A stretch of 64,000 bases of DNA from Chinchilla lanigera (taxonomy: Eukaryota > Chordata > Mammalia > Rodentia > Chinchillidae), in assembly GCF_000276665.1 (NCBI RefSeq), contig NW_004955425.1, forward strand, positions 26,015,841 through 26,079,840. Reading direction: 5' to 3'. Under the pieces are notes generated by a model. The model worked only from the letters and a program-made list of their open reading frames with translations, did no database searches and was not told the origin of the DNA. Below are positions 22,040-32,949 of this stretch, one piece after another. The first letter of the stretch is position 1; the number at the start of each line of letters is the position of its first letter. Both the position numbers and the translations under genes were made by a program.

Positions 22040-22510
22040 TTTTATATTTGGGGAAATGACTAAATGTTTTTAAAAACTTCTTCCTATGGGGCACAGCCTG
22101 CCGGGGCATGGTGATATCGCTCTGTTCACAACTCGTCTGCAATTCCAGGCAGAACTTTCAGAGCATCTCGGCCTCTAACAACTAATAAAAACCCAGCAGT
22201 TAATTGCAGGATGCGTAACATCTGCTTATTGCATTTTGTTACAAGTCACCCGGGCAAAAGCTCTCCCTAACTCTGTCCCATAAACAAGCTAATATCAGAT
22301 TAGAACGCTGGCTAACGGCTTTCTATAATAAAGCCTTAAAGGCAATGTATTTCTGCATATTGACAAAACCAAACCATTATTTTTCTTTACAGCTCGGATG
22401 GGCTACTTGCGAATGGCTTGCCAGCCCCAGCGGCTTATTCTCTCAGGAGGAAGTGGGCTTGATTTCTTTGAGAAGAAGCTATTCTTTTTTCTTTTTTAAA
22501 TCTGGGGACT
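22040..22510. other. AT-rich repeat-free block, possible conserved non-coding element
   Basis: Dense homeodomain-type cores (CAGTTAATTGCAGG near 22196, CTAATATCAGATTAG near 22290), TTATTGCATTTTG near 22226 and no repeat signature. Conservation cannot be judged from one sequence. Confidence 0.35.
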
Positions 22511-22869
22511 TTATATAAAAGAATCTAGGAGCGATTTAATGTGTGTTTTAAAGTAACATGGCTCCATAAAGGCCTAGTGGCCAGCCCTTCTCAGGATTTC
22601 CAAAGCCTGATGATGATTGCATATCTAGTCCTGGCTGGAGCAAGGCCCTTCGGTGCTGCTAGGACAGAGACGCATCACTCACTGAATTCCCTAGCTGTGC
22701 CCTTCCACTTTGTCCCCGCGCCCCCCAGCTGCAGAAATGTTACTCAGGAAAAGTGACGTTGCTTGAACATATCTGCTAGTACTTTCCTGATTCAGAAGTC
22801 GCAGCTCACACCGGTCTCCTTCAGGGACCCAGCAAAGGTCTTTTTCCAAGGTTTTTCTGTTTCTTTGTT

Positions 22870-22950
22870 TTGTTTTGTTTCTGTGGTGCTGGGGATTGAA
22901 CCTAGGGACTCCAGCCTGATAGGAAGTGCTCTAAATCACACTTCTGGCCT
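22870..22950 (-). repeat. ID-type SINE, minus strand
   Basis: GTGCTGGGGATTGAACCTAG is the reverse-complement ID B-box end; the rest is diverged. Confidence 0.7.
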
Positions 22951-23033
22951 CTGCCTTTTTTCCTTCTTTTCTTTTCCCACCTCGTTTTCTTCTTCTTCCC
23001 TCTTTCTCTTCCCTCCTTCCTTTCTTCCATTCA

Positions 23034-23172
23034 TGAGGTACCAGGACTTGAACCTAGAGCCTTCACTCTGCCCTATATCCTAAGCTTCTTTGTAAATTTT
23101 CGAGGCAGTCTCATTAAATCACTAAATTGCCCAGCCTCCTGAAATCCTCCTGCCTCAGCTTCCCAGAGTGTT
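23034..23172 (-). repeat. B1-ID dimer SINE (old), minus strand
   Basis: GGTACCAGGACTTGAACCTAG (ID part) is followed by an Alu/B1-type part with TTGCCCAGCCTCCTGAAATC and CTCCTGCCTCAGCTTCCCAG. Confidence 0.6.
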
Positions 23173-23174
23173 GG

Positions 23175-23950
23175 TGAAGATGATGTGAGGACAGTGCCTG
23201 GGAACAGAGGACAGACTGACAGCACTCTTCGGAGGCCCTCTGCCAGGAGGGCAGCCGGGGCGCTGCAGGCTGTAGCTCTCACCTTGCCTGGAGGGTCCCA
23301 TGGCCAAACTCAGAGAGGTGGAAATGGCTGAGCAGAGTCTCAGGGCCTCCCCTGAGCAGAGGGAGGATCCTCCCCTCGGGGAAGCTCCCTTCTGACCTCC
23401 AAACCGGTTTAGTTTGAATCTTCTCCTTACCCCAAGGCAGAGCGCCGTAGCACAGGGCTGATGACCAGTCCAGGTTGGCCCTGACTTTGCATCCAGCCTC
23501 TCAGCGCTGTGTTATTTTCTGTGGTGACAATTAAAGCTCCTTAAGGAGCTGATACTCCGTTCCCATCCTGCAGCTTCTCTCTGTGATTCACTCAAAGCCT
23601 TAGCGAAGGAGAAGAAGGAACATACTGGTGTCAGAAGAAGAAGAAAGACGTCTGGGGCCTCCCTTGCATCTCGTGAAGTTACTTGTAGCTTGCCGCACGC
23701 ACCCTCTCCCCTACCCGCTGCCCTGCTGACACGCGACCGGGAGAAGCTGAACCTGCTCAGGCTGTTGTCCTGCATCAAGGAGAAATTCACCGCAGGGCTG
23801 AAACAGAGCCACCCACAGTGCCTGCTCTGTCGCAGATTCACCCTTAGACTTGAACTGAGGGGGAGACAGCAGATGATTATGTTACTCCAGCACAGAGTAA
23901 GCTGACTGGAACATTTGCATGTTTCAGCCTGATAAATCTAATTTCAGTCA
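23175..23950. other. Intergenic DNA, no gene seen
   Basis: Moderately GC-rich unique sequence. The minus-strand open frame 23512-23841 has no recognised domain. Confidence 0.5.
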
Positions 23951-23959
23951 TTGTTTTTG

Positions 23960-24070
23960 GTTTGATTTTTGAGACAGGGTCTGGCTATGTAGTTCAGGCT
24001 GCCCTTGAAGTCACTTTGTAGTGCATACTAGTCTCAAACTCTTGGTGATCCTCCTGCCTCAGCCTCCTGA
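23960..24070 (-). repeat. B1-type SINE, truncated, minus strand
   Basis: TTTTTGAGACAGGGTCTGGC through GATCCTCCTGCCTCAGCCTCC; the outer third is missing. Confidence 0.85.
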
Positions 24071-24319
24071 TTTAATAGCGGTAAGCACTCAGTTTGCTTA
24101 TTTAGCCTGACAGCCATAGATCCAGATGGGAATATTTTCCAAGGAATCTAAGGAAATATTTTTTGGAGGTGAGGCCCATGATGGTACCCATGATTAAGGT
24201 GTACATGAAAATACACTAGGAACCCCAATAAAAAGTAATAAAAACATGTTACCTTGCCATGGGCAGTAAATTTTTAAACCACCAGCTTTTAAAAAATAAA
24301 AAGATACATATTTATATAT

Positions 24320-24820
24320 ATATTTTTTGTAGTTTCTCATATAAAAGAAGCCATGTGATGTTTAAGCTTGTGCATCTGATTTATCTCACTTAAAGTTATA
24401 TTCTTAAACTGCCTACAAATGCCTCAAGTTTATCCTTCTTTATGGCAGAGTAGTACTCCACTGTGTATACATACCACGTTTTCCTTATCCATTCATGTGT
24501 TGATGGACATATATGCTATTTCCAAGATCTAGCTATTATAAATTGTGCTACTATAAGAATGGGTATGCATGTATCCTTGAACTATGATGACTTTAACTCT
24601 TTTGGGAAAATACTTAAAGGGCAATAACTGGATCAAAAGGAATTTCCATTTTTAATTTTTAGAGGAATCCCCACTGATTTCCACAGTGGCTACATCAGTT
24701 TACGTTCCCACCAACAGTGCACAACTGTTCCTTCTTCCCCACATCCCTGCCAGCCTTTGTTATTACTTGATGTTTTGGTGATTCCCATTCTTTCTGGGGT
24801 GAGATGAAAGTTCAGTGTAT
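24320..24820 (-). mobile_element. L1 LINE 3' end, minus strand, degenerate
   Basis: Colinear with the 16230-16850 copy: TTTAAGCTTGTGCATCTGAT, GAGTAGTACTCCACTGTG, TCCATTCATGTGTTGATGG, and GTTCCCACCAACAGTGCACA from the ORF2 end. No open frame. Confidence 0.8.
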
Positions 24821-25086
24821 GTATGAATAAAGAGCAAATGCAAGGGACAGAACTAGGAAGCAGGAGAAGTTCAAAGAACTCCCCACATTATCGAGTCTGT
24901 TGTTTCAGAAAGCATGTTAAGATAAATGCTAGTTTGTTTCATTTGTACTACTAGTTTTTATTGCTCCTCGGAAAGAGTTTTGTCTTTTTATTGTTGGTCT
25001 CTTCTTTATAAGAGAAAATCATTTTGTTGTTGTTGTTTATGATGTGTATTCTGGGTAACATTTTGGCCATTCTATTAAGATCATGA

Positions 25087-25200
25087 GGGGGCTGGGGATT
25101 TAGCTCAGTGGCACAGCGCCTGCCTGGCAAGCACAAGGTAATGAGTTTGATTCCTGGTACCGGAAAAAAAACAAAAAACAAAACAAAACACAACAAAAAA
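25087..25200 (+). repeat. ID-type SINE, young subfamily, plus strand
   Basis: GGGGCTGGGGATTTAGCTCA with an intact A box, GCCTGCCTGGCAAGCACAAG, a B-box region GAGTTTGATTCC and an A/C-rich tail. Confidence 0.92.
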
Positions 25201-25442
25201 ATCATGATACACAGCATATCAATCGTTATTATTCTCTAATTATTTTGTTATGAAATTTTGTTTTATTTTTTTATAGAAGTAAGAAGTGTTTTTTGTATTT
25301 TCTTTATTAATATCTACTTGTATAACATTAAAATAAAAAGATAAAATCAATAAAAGCTATTTTAAGTTAAAAAAATTTCAAGACAGAAATCCTAATAAAT
25401 CTGACAAGCTTTTCTTTTTCTTTCTGACAAGCTTTAAAAAGT

Positions 25443-25605
25443 AAAGCTGGGTTTGGTGATGACACATACCTATAATCTCAGCACTCAGAGGCTGAGGCAG
25501 GAGGATCACCAAGAGTTTGAGGCTGGCTTGGGCTACATAGTGAGTTCAAGACCAGCTTGAACTACATAGTGAGACCGTGTCTCAAAAAATAAAAGAACAA
25601 AATAA
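25443..25605 (+). repeat. B1-type SINE, plus strand
   Basis: AAGCTGGGTTTGGTGATGAC, TATAATCTCAGCACTCAGAG, GAGGCAGGAGGATC, two AGTGAGTTCAAGACC-type units, then GACCGTGTCTCAAAAAA. Confidence 0.9.
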
Positions 25606-25679
25606 AGTGAAAAGGTAAATCCTCAGCTAACCCTTACTTTCTTTCTTTCTTTCCCTCTTTTCTATTTTTATTTTTAAAA

Positions 25680-25800
25680 ATTTGTTTATTTTGAGACAGA
25701 ATCTCACCATGTAGCTCAGGCTAGCCTTGAACTCTCGACCTTCCTGCCCTGGCCTCCTGAGTGCTGGGATTATAAGCGTGTGGTACCATACCCAGTTTAA
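25680..25800 (-). repeat. B1-type SINE, minus strand
   Basis: TTTGAGACAGAATCTCACC, GGCTAGCCTTGAACTCTCGA and GTGCTGGGATTATAAGCGTG. It lacks the second internal unit. Confidence 0.85.
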
Positions 25801-25804
25801 GGCT

Positions 25805-26460
25805 TTACTGCTTCTAACACTTTTGAAAGCCTGTATGTCCTTGGGAAGTGCTGTTTTCACTGGTTGACACTGCTGTAGGAAACACACTGTCCGTTCATAC
25901 CCATGGTAGGCTAAGGAGCTGGACCTGGGTCCCCAGGGATCTCAATCCTCAGTGTCTTTTTGAGTCACCTGGGGGACTTTAAAGGCTTGGGCTGCCCAGC
26001 TCAGCCTCCTGTCTACCCCGTTCTTACTTAGTGGTCTGGGCCAGGGTAACCCACCAAAAGCTCTTCAGTTTTCATGGTGACTTCCCCCACGCAACCCAGC
26101 AGGGGCTGCCAGGAGCACACGGAGGAGTGAGGAGAGGGCGCTGCTGCGGCTCCCACTCGCCTTTGGTAATTACGGTGCCAGGCCCTGTGTTGATGGGTGG
26201 CTCATTCACGTGGGTGTGCACTTACACGTGTCTGTCAGGTGGGTGTAGATGTCAGGAGGAGCGCAGCGGTCGTTTAGAATTCAGAGTCTTCTCTGTGGTA
26301 GCTGGGGTTTCTTCCTCTTTACTCCACAGCACTCTGGAACTGGCTTTTTAGACTACTTGTCCATGGTCCAAAGGCTGTGGACAGCTGATTTGTTAGGAGG
26401 GCACTTCAGAAGTCACATTCCTTCCCCACTCACTCCCCTAATTTGGACCTAGACAGAACT
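25805..26460. other. Intergenic DNA, no gene seen
   Basis: Unique sequence; a possible MER5-like scrap (GAGTCACCTGGGGGACTTTA) lies near 25963-25982. Open frames look random. Confidence 0.5.
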
Positions 26461-26465
26461 AGGGA

Positions 26466-26491
26466 CACACACACACATACACACAGTCTTT

Positions 26492-26537
<46 letters not shown>
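26466..26537 (+). repeat. (CA)n / (TG)n microsatellite
   Basis: A short CA run is followed by about 18 TG units, ending directly at an ID SINE. Confidence 0.95.
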
Positions 26538-26540
<3 letters not shown>

Positions 26541-26596
26541 GGGATCAAACTCAGGGCCTGGTGCATGTGACCATTGAGCTACATCTCCAGCCCAGA
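26537..26596 (-). repeat. ID-type SINE, minus strand
   Basis: GTGCTGGGGATCAAACTCAG to GAGCTACATCTCCAGCCC. The TG repeat lies at what would be its tail. Confidence 0.75.
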
Positions 26597-26699
26597 AAGA
26601 AACTTTCTAATTTAACTAGTTTTTAGTCTATTTGCCTTTCTCTTTTATTTTGGGAAAGACAATTTATTCATTGTAACTAAAGATATCATCAAGCACCCC

Positions 26700-27064
26700 T
26701 TAGTCAACCTTTTGCTACTGTAACAGTGCTTGAGACGATCAGTTTGGAAGGGGAAAAGGACTGATTTTGGCTCACGGTTTTGTTCTGCAGTTGCCAGGCT
26801 CTTGTGCATTTTGGCCTGGGAAGAGGCAGAAAGTCATGGTGGTGAGTGTATTGGGCAAAACTTCAAATCACAGCAGCTGAGAAGCAAAGAAAGAGGAGGA
26901 GGAAGGGTACGGCCCCACTATTCCCTGGGAGGGCACCCCCGTGATCTAATTTCTGGACCTAGATCCCACCTCGTAAAGTTTCTAACCATCTCTGCTTGGT
27001 ACCACAGGTGGGGACAAAGCCTGTAGCACAGGGACCTTTGGAAGTCACTTATGCAACCATAGCA
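26700..27064 (-). mobile_element. ERVL-MaLR-type solo LTR, minus strand
   Basis: TAGTCAACCTTTTGCTACTG, TTTTGGCTCACGGTTTTG, a purine-rich middle, GATCCCACCTCGTAAAG and an end CAACCATAGCA follow the reverse-complement MaLR LTR plan. No internal genes adjoin. Confidence 0.7.
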
Positions 27065-27147
27065 GGCTGGATCCGTGACCAGAGCAGATGCTCAAAGGAG
27101 CCATGAATGTACCCAGGTTATGTGCCACCCTTTAAGAACAGTATAGG

Positions 27148-27232
27148 ATGGGGATGTAGCTCAGTGGGATAACGCTTTCCTAGCATGCACAAGCCCCTAG
27201 TTTAATCCTAGCACTGAAAAACAATTTTTTTA
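27148..27232 (+). repeat. ID-type SINE, plus strand
   Basis: GGATGGGGATGTAGCTCAGT, CTAGCATGCACAAG, TTTAATCCTAGCACTG and an A-rich tail. It lies between two MaLR LTRs. Confidence 0.8.
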
Positions 27233-27249
27233 AGGCTGTGTTTGAAAGC

Positions 27250-27655
27250 CTTGTCTTACTTTCTTGTTGCTTAGACAAAGTCCTTAACACCAACAAGGAG
27301 TAAAAGTTTATTTCAGCTCACAGTTTGTAGGGCTCAGTTGGCTCTAAGGTAGGGGACCCTGGCAGAGGGGCTTTGCAGAGGAGAAAGAGTTCATGGCTGA
27401 GCAAGCAGGACAGGCAGGAGGCGGCCAGCCCAGAGCCTCCCTTTCCCCTTTATTTCATCCAGGCTATCAGCCCATTGGCTAGTGCTACCCACACCCAGGT
27501 GGGCCTTCCCATTTCCACACTCAGAACTGTGCTCAGCCAATCAATAGACTAATTCAGTAGTCCCACACCTTTAATCCCAGTATCACACACCCTAGGTCCA
27601 GCCACCTGGGAGCACGTGAGGCTTTGTGGGGACACTGAGACACAAGCCACAATAA
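27250..27655 (-). mobile_element. ERVL-MaLR-type solo LTR, minus strand
   Basis: Shares AGTTTATTTCAGCTCACAG, GAGTTCATGG, AGCCAATCAATAGACTAATT and CCTAGGTCCAGCCACCT with the LTR at 54341-55015, in the same order. It is a different subtype from its neighbour at 26700-27064. Confidence 0.75.
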
Positions 27656-27659
27656 GCTG

Positions 27660-28225
27660 TAAATGAGAAATGTTGGAAATTTGGGACACATTTGCCCAAA
27701 GGGAGTAGAAATGGATAAAGCTGATGGATAATGCTCCCACGGCCCCCAACGTTTGTCGTCTAATTGTAGCTGATTCCTAAACCGTACTTTGTTGTTTCTG
27801 AGCATGGCTGAATCTGGTCCTGGGTAAAGCAAGGAGGATCATGTGTACTATGCTCATTAACCTGCAACTTGCTTTTTTTCCGTCATTTATTTCAGTGTGA
27901 ACATTTTTCAGATTCATTTTTTCTCCTAGAAGGAGGTTAGACACCCAGACACTGGGAATGAAATAGGTACCCAGCCAAAGCTGTGTCTTATTCAATCATC
28001 AGATGCATCCTAGTAGAAAACCTTTATTCTTTATTCTGCAGCTCCTCTCAATCTAAGCTGCTTAACAAACACTTGTACGTTACTTCTAACTGCCTTTCTG
28101 GATATCTTTGTCAGTGTAGACCAGGGATTTCAGACATGTCTGAGTGGATGGAACTGGCTGTGGATTCTCAGTAGCTTGGCTGTGGACAGAGCTGCTTCAC
28201 ACAGCTCTCATGAGAATTATCTTTG
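27660..28225. other. Intergenic DNA, no gene seen
   Basis: AT-rich unique sequence without recognised features. Confidence 0.5.
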
Positions 28226-28228
28226 AGG

Positions 28229-28310
28229 GATGGGCCTGAGCTTGGTAGTGGAGGGCTCACCTAGCATGTGTGAGGCCCTGCGTTCTGTCCCCAGGACCAA
28301 GCAAGAGTTA
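28229..28310 (+). repeat. ID-like SINE, old
   Basis: GGGATGGGCCTGAGCTTGGT, CACCTAGCATGTGTGAGGCC, GTTCTGTCCCCAGGACC: a diverged ID. Confidence 0.6.
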
Positions 28311-28319
28311 TTTTACAGA

Positions 28320-29005
28320 GATAAAGTCTACTGGCAAATTCCTCAGACCACCCAAGGCCACTTTTCTTGACATCATTGCAATGCGTGTGATGTGACCATC
28401 ATGGCTGGTAAACCTGCCACTGCTGAATGTCTCGCAGTGAGGTACCAGGATCTAGGGCATAGATGCTGTCTTGGGGATGCAAGGGGTCCCTGAAGTGCAG
28501 ATGCACGGAGGAGTGGAACGTGTCTAGAGAGAAGTGATGATTCTATGGCGAGAAAAGTTGGCCTGTTCGTCTCAGTGAGACACATGAACATACAGAGCAT
28601 TACTTAGTCCAATTGTGTAATTTACATAGTCTCCTTGTCTTTAAAAGCAACATTACTGCTGTTGTTAAAGCTCTCTCTGAACTACAAATGACATGAGAAA
28701 GACACAAATGTGCTATTTATTTTTTACTCCATTTGTAGCCTTGAACTAAGGGACTGTGGAATAGAATTGTACACATTTGTTTATTGATGGAATGAAAGTT
28801 GAACAATGAAAGCATGTCTTTCTTAACCCGATGCTTACTTCCTTGGAGAGCAGGGCTTCTTGTCATATTGAGGCAGACTCTTAGTCATGAGAGTAAGGCA
28901 AATGACACTGCTGCCATCATAGGGACATCTGGCTTCTTATTTTCCCAGCTTGCAATGATACAAACTTATGTCTTTGGAAGGAGAGTGTGCTCAGTTATGT
29001 AGTGT
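28320..29005. other. Intergenic DNA, no gene seen
   Basis: Unique sequence; short open frames only. Confidence 0.5.
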
Positions 29006-29009
29006 GTTT

Positions 29010-29165
29010 AGTTTGGCCCTCATCACACCCTGGAAAGAACTTTTTGTAGACTCCCAGCCTCACAGGTGAGGGAATTAGGGAAAAGATACCCAGACAGCTA
29101 GGAGCTGAGTTCCGCCTCTCAGGTACTTGACTGGGTTGAAATACGACTGTGCTGAAGTATTCTAT
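29010..29165 (+). repeat. MIR SINE relic
   Basis: CCTCATCACACCCTGGAAAG, CTCACAGGTGAGGGAATTAG, GACAGCTAGGAGCTGAGTTC match successive parts of the MIR consensus. Confidence 0.6.
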
Positions 29166-29284
29166 CAGCAACCAATTTGAGTGGGAAGTCACAAAACTGG
29201 GTAATTAATCTTCCTTATGATTTATATCTAAAATGTTCCAAAGCTCATGAGCTTCCAGGTAGATCCGTGACTGGATCATGAATG

Positions 29285-29606
29285 TGTGATAATTGAATTG
29301 TGGATGTGTCCCATCAGTGGGCTTAGTAGAGTTCTGAGTGTGGCTGAATTTATTTAATGAAGACAGAAACCCCACCCTGGGTGAGTGGCACCAACCAATA
29401 GGTTTATAGCCTGAATGGAATAAAAAGGGAAAAGGAGGCTTACTGCTACTGCTTTCTGTCCTCTGCCATGGGCCTCTGCCTTGGAGTGCCTGACTATGAA
29501 CCTATGAACTAAAACCTCTATAAACTGTGAGCTAAACTAAACCTTTCTTCCTTGAACTGGTGAATGTCAGGTATTTCATCCCAGCAATGAGAAAGTAACT
29601 AAGACA
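29285..29606 (+). mobile_element. MaLR-type LTR, 3' part, plus strand
   Basis: CCTCTATAAACTGTGAGCTAA, TAAACCTTTCTTCC, GTCAGGTATTTCATCCCAGC and an end AAGTAACTAAGACA form the typical MaLR R/U5 end. The left edge is uncertain. Confidence 0.6.
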
Positions 29607-29609
29607 ATC

Positions 29610-30495
29610 CTTATTTCAGCTTTACTGAGTATATATTAAAAAAAAACACAACACTGCAAAATACGTCTGGCATAAGGGGAAATTAATTATATTCGAAGGG
29701 TTTAGAACCATTGGCTTAGGGCAGCCTGGTCAGAAAGTCTGAATTTAGTTGTCTTTATTCTTGCTGTAGATTATCCTCCTCTACTGTCTTTTGGGCCAGC
29801 AAGCCTTCTCTCACTCAGTTGCTGAACATATATATGTACACAAACACACACACCACATGCACCTCAAATACACAATCACGTGTTCGTCAGCTCTACCCTG
29901 GCTTTGTCTGTCTTTTCATTTGGTGATGTAAGGAGAATTATAATACTATGATATTAATGAAATGAAAACTATATGTCATCTAAAAAATTTCAAAGAACAA
30001 GAAGATGCCTGCTGTTACTGAGTCATTTATTGTCTTCTTGGGTGCTTAGTGTCTCTCAAAGACAGCTAAGGACACACCAGGGCATTTTTAAGTGAGGACT
30101 CGATAATGTGGCACACAGTAGGAGAAACACTGCTCCCCACACCTGCACAGGCTTTGCAGGCTGCACCACAGATCTCAGTTGCTTCCCCAAGGATACACTG
30201 CACTGTGGGTGGATAAGCTGGAGAGAAGTGCCGAGGAGCTGTGAAGCAGTGCAGGACCACTTAGTCTATGAAAGTTCTTGCAAAACAGTTACATAAGGTA
30301 TTATTTTGAGGCTTGGTTAATTCCAGCATCTGTACTAAAAAATGTTCCCACCCTAAAGAGAGACTCTTAAGGTGGAAGGTGGAGGGGCCCTGATGGATTT
30401 GCCTGGTGCAGTGGTTCCCATCTCCATGAGACCCAGCACCTCTTTGTTGTTGCATGGATTTGTAATTTCCTCCTTTGCTCTCCTAAATTAAAATT
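29610..30495. other. Intergenic DNA, no gene seen
   Basis: AT-rich; a short TA/CA-rich stretch near 29829-29855. Nothing else recognised. Confidence 0.5.
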
Positions 30496-30498
30496 GCA

Positions 30499-30668
30499 AG
30501 GCTGGGTGTGGTGGTGCACACCTGTAATCCTAGCACTAGGGAGGCTGAGGCAGGTGGATTGCTGTGAGTTCAAGGCCAGCCTGGGCTACAAAGTGAATTC
30601 AAGGCCAGCCTGAACTGCATAGTGAAACCCTGTCTCAAAAAGACAAAAGTACAATAAAATAAAAAAAA
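30499..30668 (+). repeat. B1-type SINE, plus strand
   Basis: GGCTGGGTGTGGTGGTGCAC, CACCTGTAATCCTAGCACTA, doubled TTCAAGGCCAGCCTG, TGAAACCCTGTCTCAAAAAG and an A-rich tail. Confidence 0.93.
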
Positions 30669-30669
30669 T

Positions 30670-32185
30670 TGCTAGATACTATAATGTCCAGTATGCAAAG
30701 TCCACTAGAATTATTTCAACTGTGTCATAAGTGGGGCTCTCCAGGAACCAGCGACTGTGTTAGGGGACCTGCTGTCAGGTCCAGCAGCTGTGGAGGGAGC
30801 AGGAGGCAGGACCAGGCTGAGAGAACTTGGGTTGGGCTTCAGTGCCATCCCATGAATGACCCAGTGGGTCCCACAGGGAGTTCTGGAGTGGGGAGATCTT
30901 GCAGACTTGTGCCTAATTGGAGCCTTATGGTCCCCCTGGGGGCAGTCAGTGAATGCGCTGCTCCTAGGAGAGGTCATGGGCAGGACCTTGGAACAGGCAG
31001 CCCTCTGGAGACAGGAGCAGTGGCTGGGAGGAGGTGGTGGCCTGGAGCCGAGCGCTGCCCACTGTCAGTGCTCCCAGCCACGGGAAGCTCTGATGAGGGA
31101 TGTGGGCGGGGCATGGAGGGCTCAGCACAAACTGTGGTAGAAGGGAAAAACAAAAGGGAAGCACTTATAACAAAAATGTGTATTTTGGCAGGGTTAACCC
31201 AAAAGGAGCTATGGAGTAGCCTGATGCAACTGTTTATAATGAATTATTTGGGGCTTATGAGACATAAGACAACACTCAGCTGAATATTGCCAACAGTATG
31301 CTTGAAATTTTAAAGTAAGTGCTAAGTAAATATATTTGAATCTATACATAACTTGACAGCTACATAAGCAGACTAGTGTATTGGCATCACCAATGACAAT
31401 AGTGGTCATTCTTGGTAAAACGACCAAGCAAACAAAGAAAAAACAGTGCTCAGTTCTCAGTAAAGTTCCAAATGAAACAAAGTATTTGCCCATAATTGTT
31501 GCTTTCTTGAAAACATCCATGTGCATTAAACCGGTGAAACAATACTTTGTGTTTGTATGTTAAGCGAGTCAGGTAAAAGACTCCGATCATTATATCAGGT
31601 TTTCCACGTAAATGATTATCTTGACAAAGAAATTTGGGAAAATTACGGAAAAATTCTCTGTCATGGGGACCATCCCTGCACTTTGCAGGGTCTTTAGTGT
31701 CTCTGGCCCCACCTGCCAATGCAAAGAGCGCCTTCCAAGCAGTGTGACAATCAGAATCACACCCCACCCAATTTTCTGTACTTTTCCAGGGGATAAAGTC
31801 CCTTCTTTGAAGAGTTGAGCTAGTCAGTCCTCTGCTTGTCATCTAAACAGAGTTGCTTTCTCAAGGTTTTTTGAAGCAAGAAATGTGGTAGTTTCTGTGA
31901 AGCCATTTTTTCAACAAGGTAGCCTGATCCAGGAGCGCACAGGCCTCGTGGTGAAGAACACAGTCACACCTGGGTCCTTGCGCTGGGTCCCTGGCTTTCC
32001 TATAAGGCCTGGCAATGGAGCTCCCAAGTGTCTGACCTATTGCACTGTCACAGCCACGTGGGATTTATCAGCAACACAGGGACTCACATGGGGGTGCGCT
32101 CTGAGCACCATGAGTTCCCTTTATTTATAGATTTTGATTTTCCGCTGTCTCTGCTGCAGCAAGGCTTACTCAGCTTACCCTTGCT
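30670..32185. other. Intergenic DNA; longest frames not convincing
   Basis: Includes a GC-richer patch at 30740-31130 with a 204-codon frame (30669-31283) that opens in unique sequence and shows no domain or splice context. The minus-strand frame at 31450-31842 is likewise unrecognised. Both are treated as chance. Confidence 0.45.
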
Positions 32186-32190
32186 GAGCG

Positions 32191-32263
32191 ATTTGCATCC
32201 AGGGGAGTCAATGCTGAGGAGGCAGGTGCATTTTATCTGCACACCTGAATGACATACAGACAA
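32191..32263 (+). repeat. 73-bp octamer-containing direct repeat, copy 1
   Basis: Begins with a perfect POU octamer ATTTGCAT and ends CACCTGAATGACATACAGACAA. It aligns without gaps to 32873-32945 at 56 of 73 positions (my count). The repeat class is unknown. Confidence 0.6.
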
Positions 32264-32265
32264 AG

Positions 32266-32870
32266 GAGTCATACATGGTCCGCCTTTAGGAGAGACAGAA
32301 GATTCCCAGGGGGAATAAATCTATCAGATATGCATATGCACAAGCAATGTTTTCTTCTGAGGTTGATTTGAGCCACGTTAGTGGGGCAGATTATATGTCT
32401 TCTTTTCCCCTGCCCCAAACACAGTGGGCTCCAGCAAACACCAGGAAAACAAACCACCTAAAAACAATGATGAATGATGTCAGGTCAAGAAGCAAGGAAA
32501 AGGAATTAAAAGAAGAGGAGAGATTTCTCAACTGATTTAAAACGCAAGGTGATAGCAAACTTGAAAATTGACTAGGAAAGCCTCTGGGCAGTTGTGGTGG
32601 AATTTTTTCAAAACTAAAATCTCTGCATTTGGATATAAATGCAGTGTTGGCACTTTGTGATAACTAAGTGGGTTTTGGGTTGCACCTTGGGCACTTAGGT
32701 TCAATATCTGTGCTCTAAGGTGAATTATTTTACATAGAATGTTGTATGCTAATTTAGAAGTTAGGATTTGATCCTACAGTGGGGACGCAGGTAAAACTAC
32801 CAACACTAGGGAAAGGTCAGTCTGCAGGAGAAGGTGCAGGACCCTGGGAATGACTGCCTGAGTCTCAGAG
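32266..32870. other. AT-rich intergenic spacer between the two octamer repeats
   Basis: No known repeat recognised. GATATGCATATGCAC near 32327 adds another homeodomain/POU-like core. Confidence 0.4.
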
Positions 32871-32872
32871 TG

Positions 32873-32945
32873 ATTTGCATCCAGAAATGTCAGTGCAAAG
32901 GAGATGGATGTGCTTTATCTGTGCACCTGAATAACATACAGACAA
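32873..32945 (+). repeat. 73-bp octamer-containing direct repeat, copy 2
   Basis: Same layout as copy 1, 682 bp away: ATTTGCATCCAG start, GCACCTGAATAACATACAGA end. The last 30 positions differ at only four sites. Confidence 0.6.
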
Positions 32946-32949
32946 GCAT

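Noticed and set aside
25087..25165. Possible tRNA gene (A and B box present)
   Set aside because: It is an ID SINE with a retroposed A-rich tail; no cloverleaf-length gene with an intact acceptor stem.
30669..31283. 204-codon frame
   Set aside because: Starts just after a B1 tail, composition resembles random GC-richer DNA, no domain or splice context.
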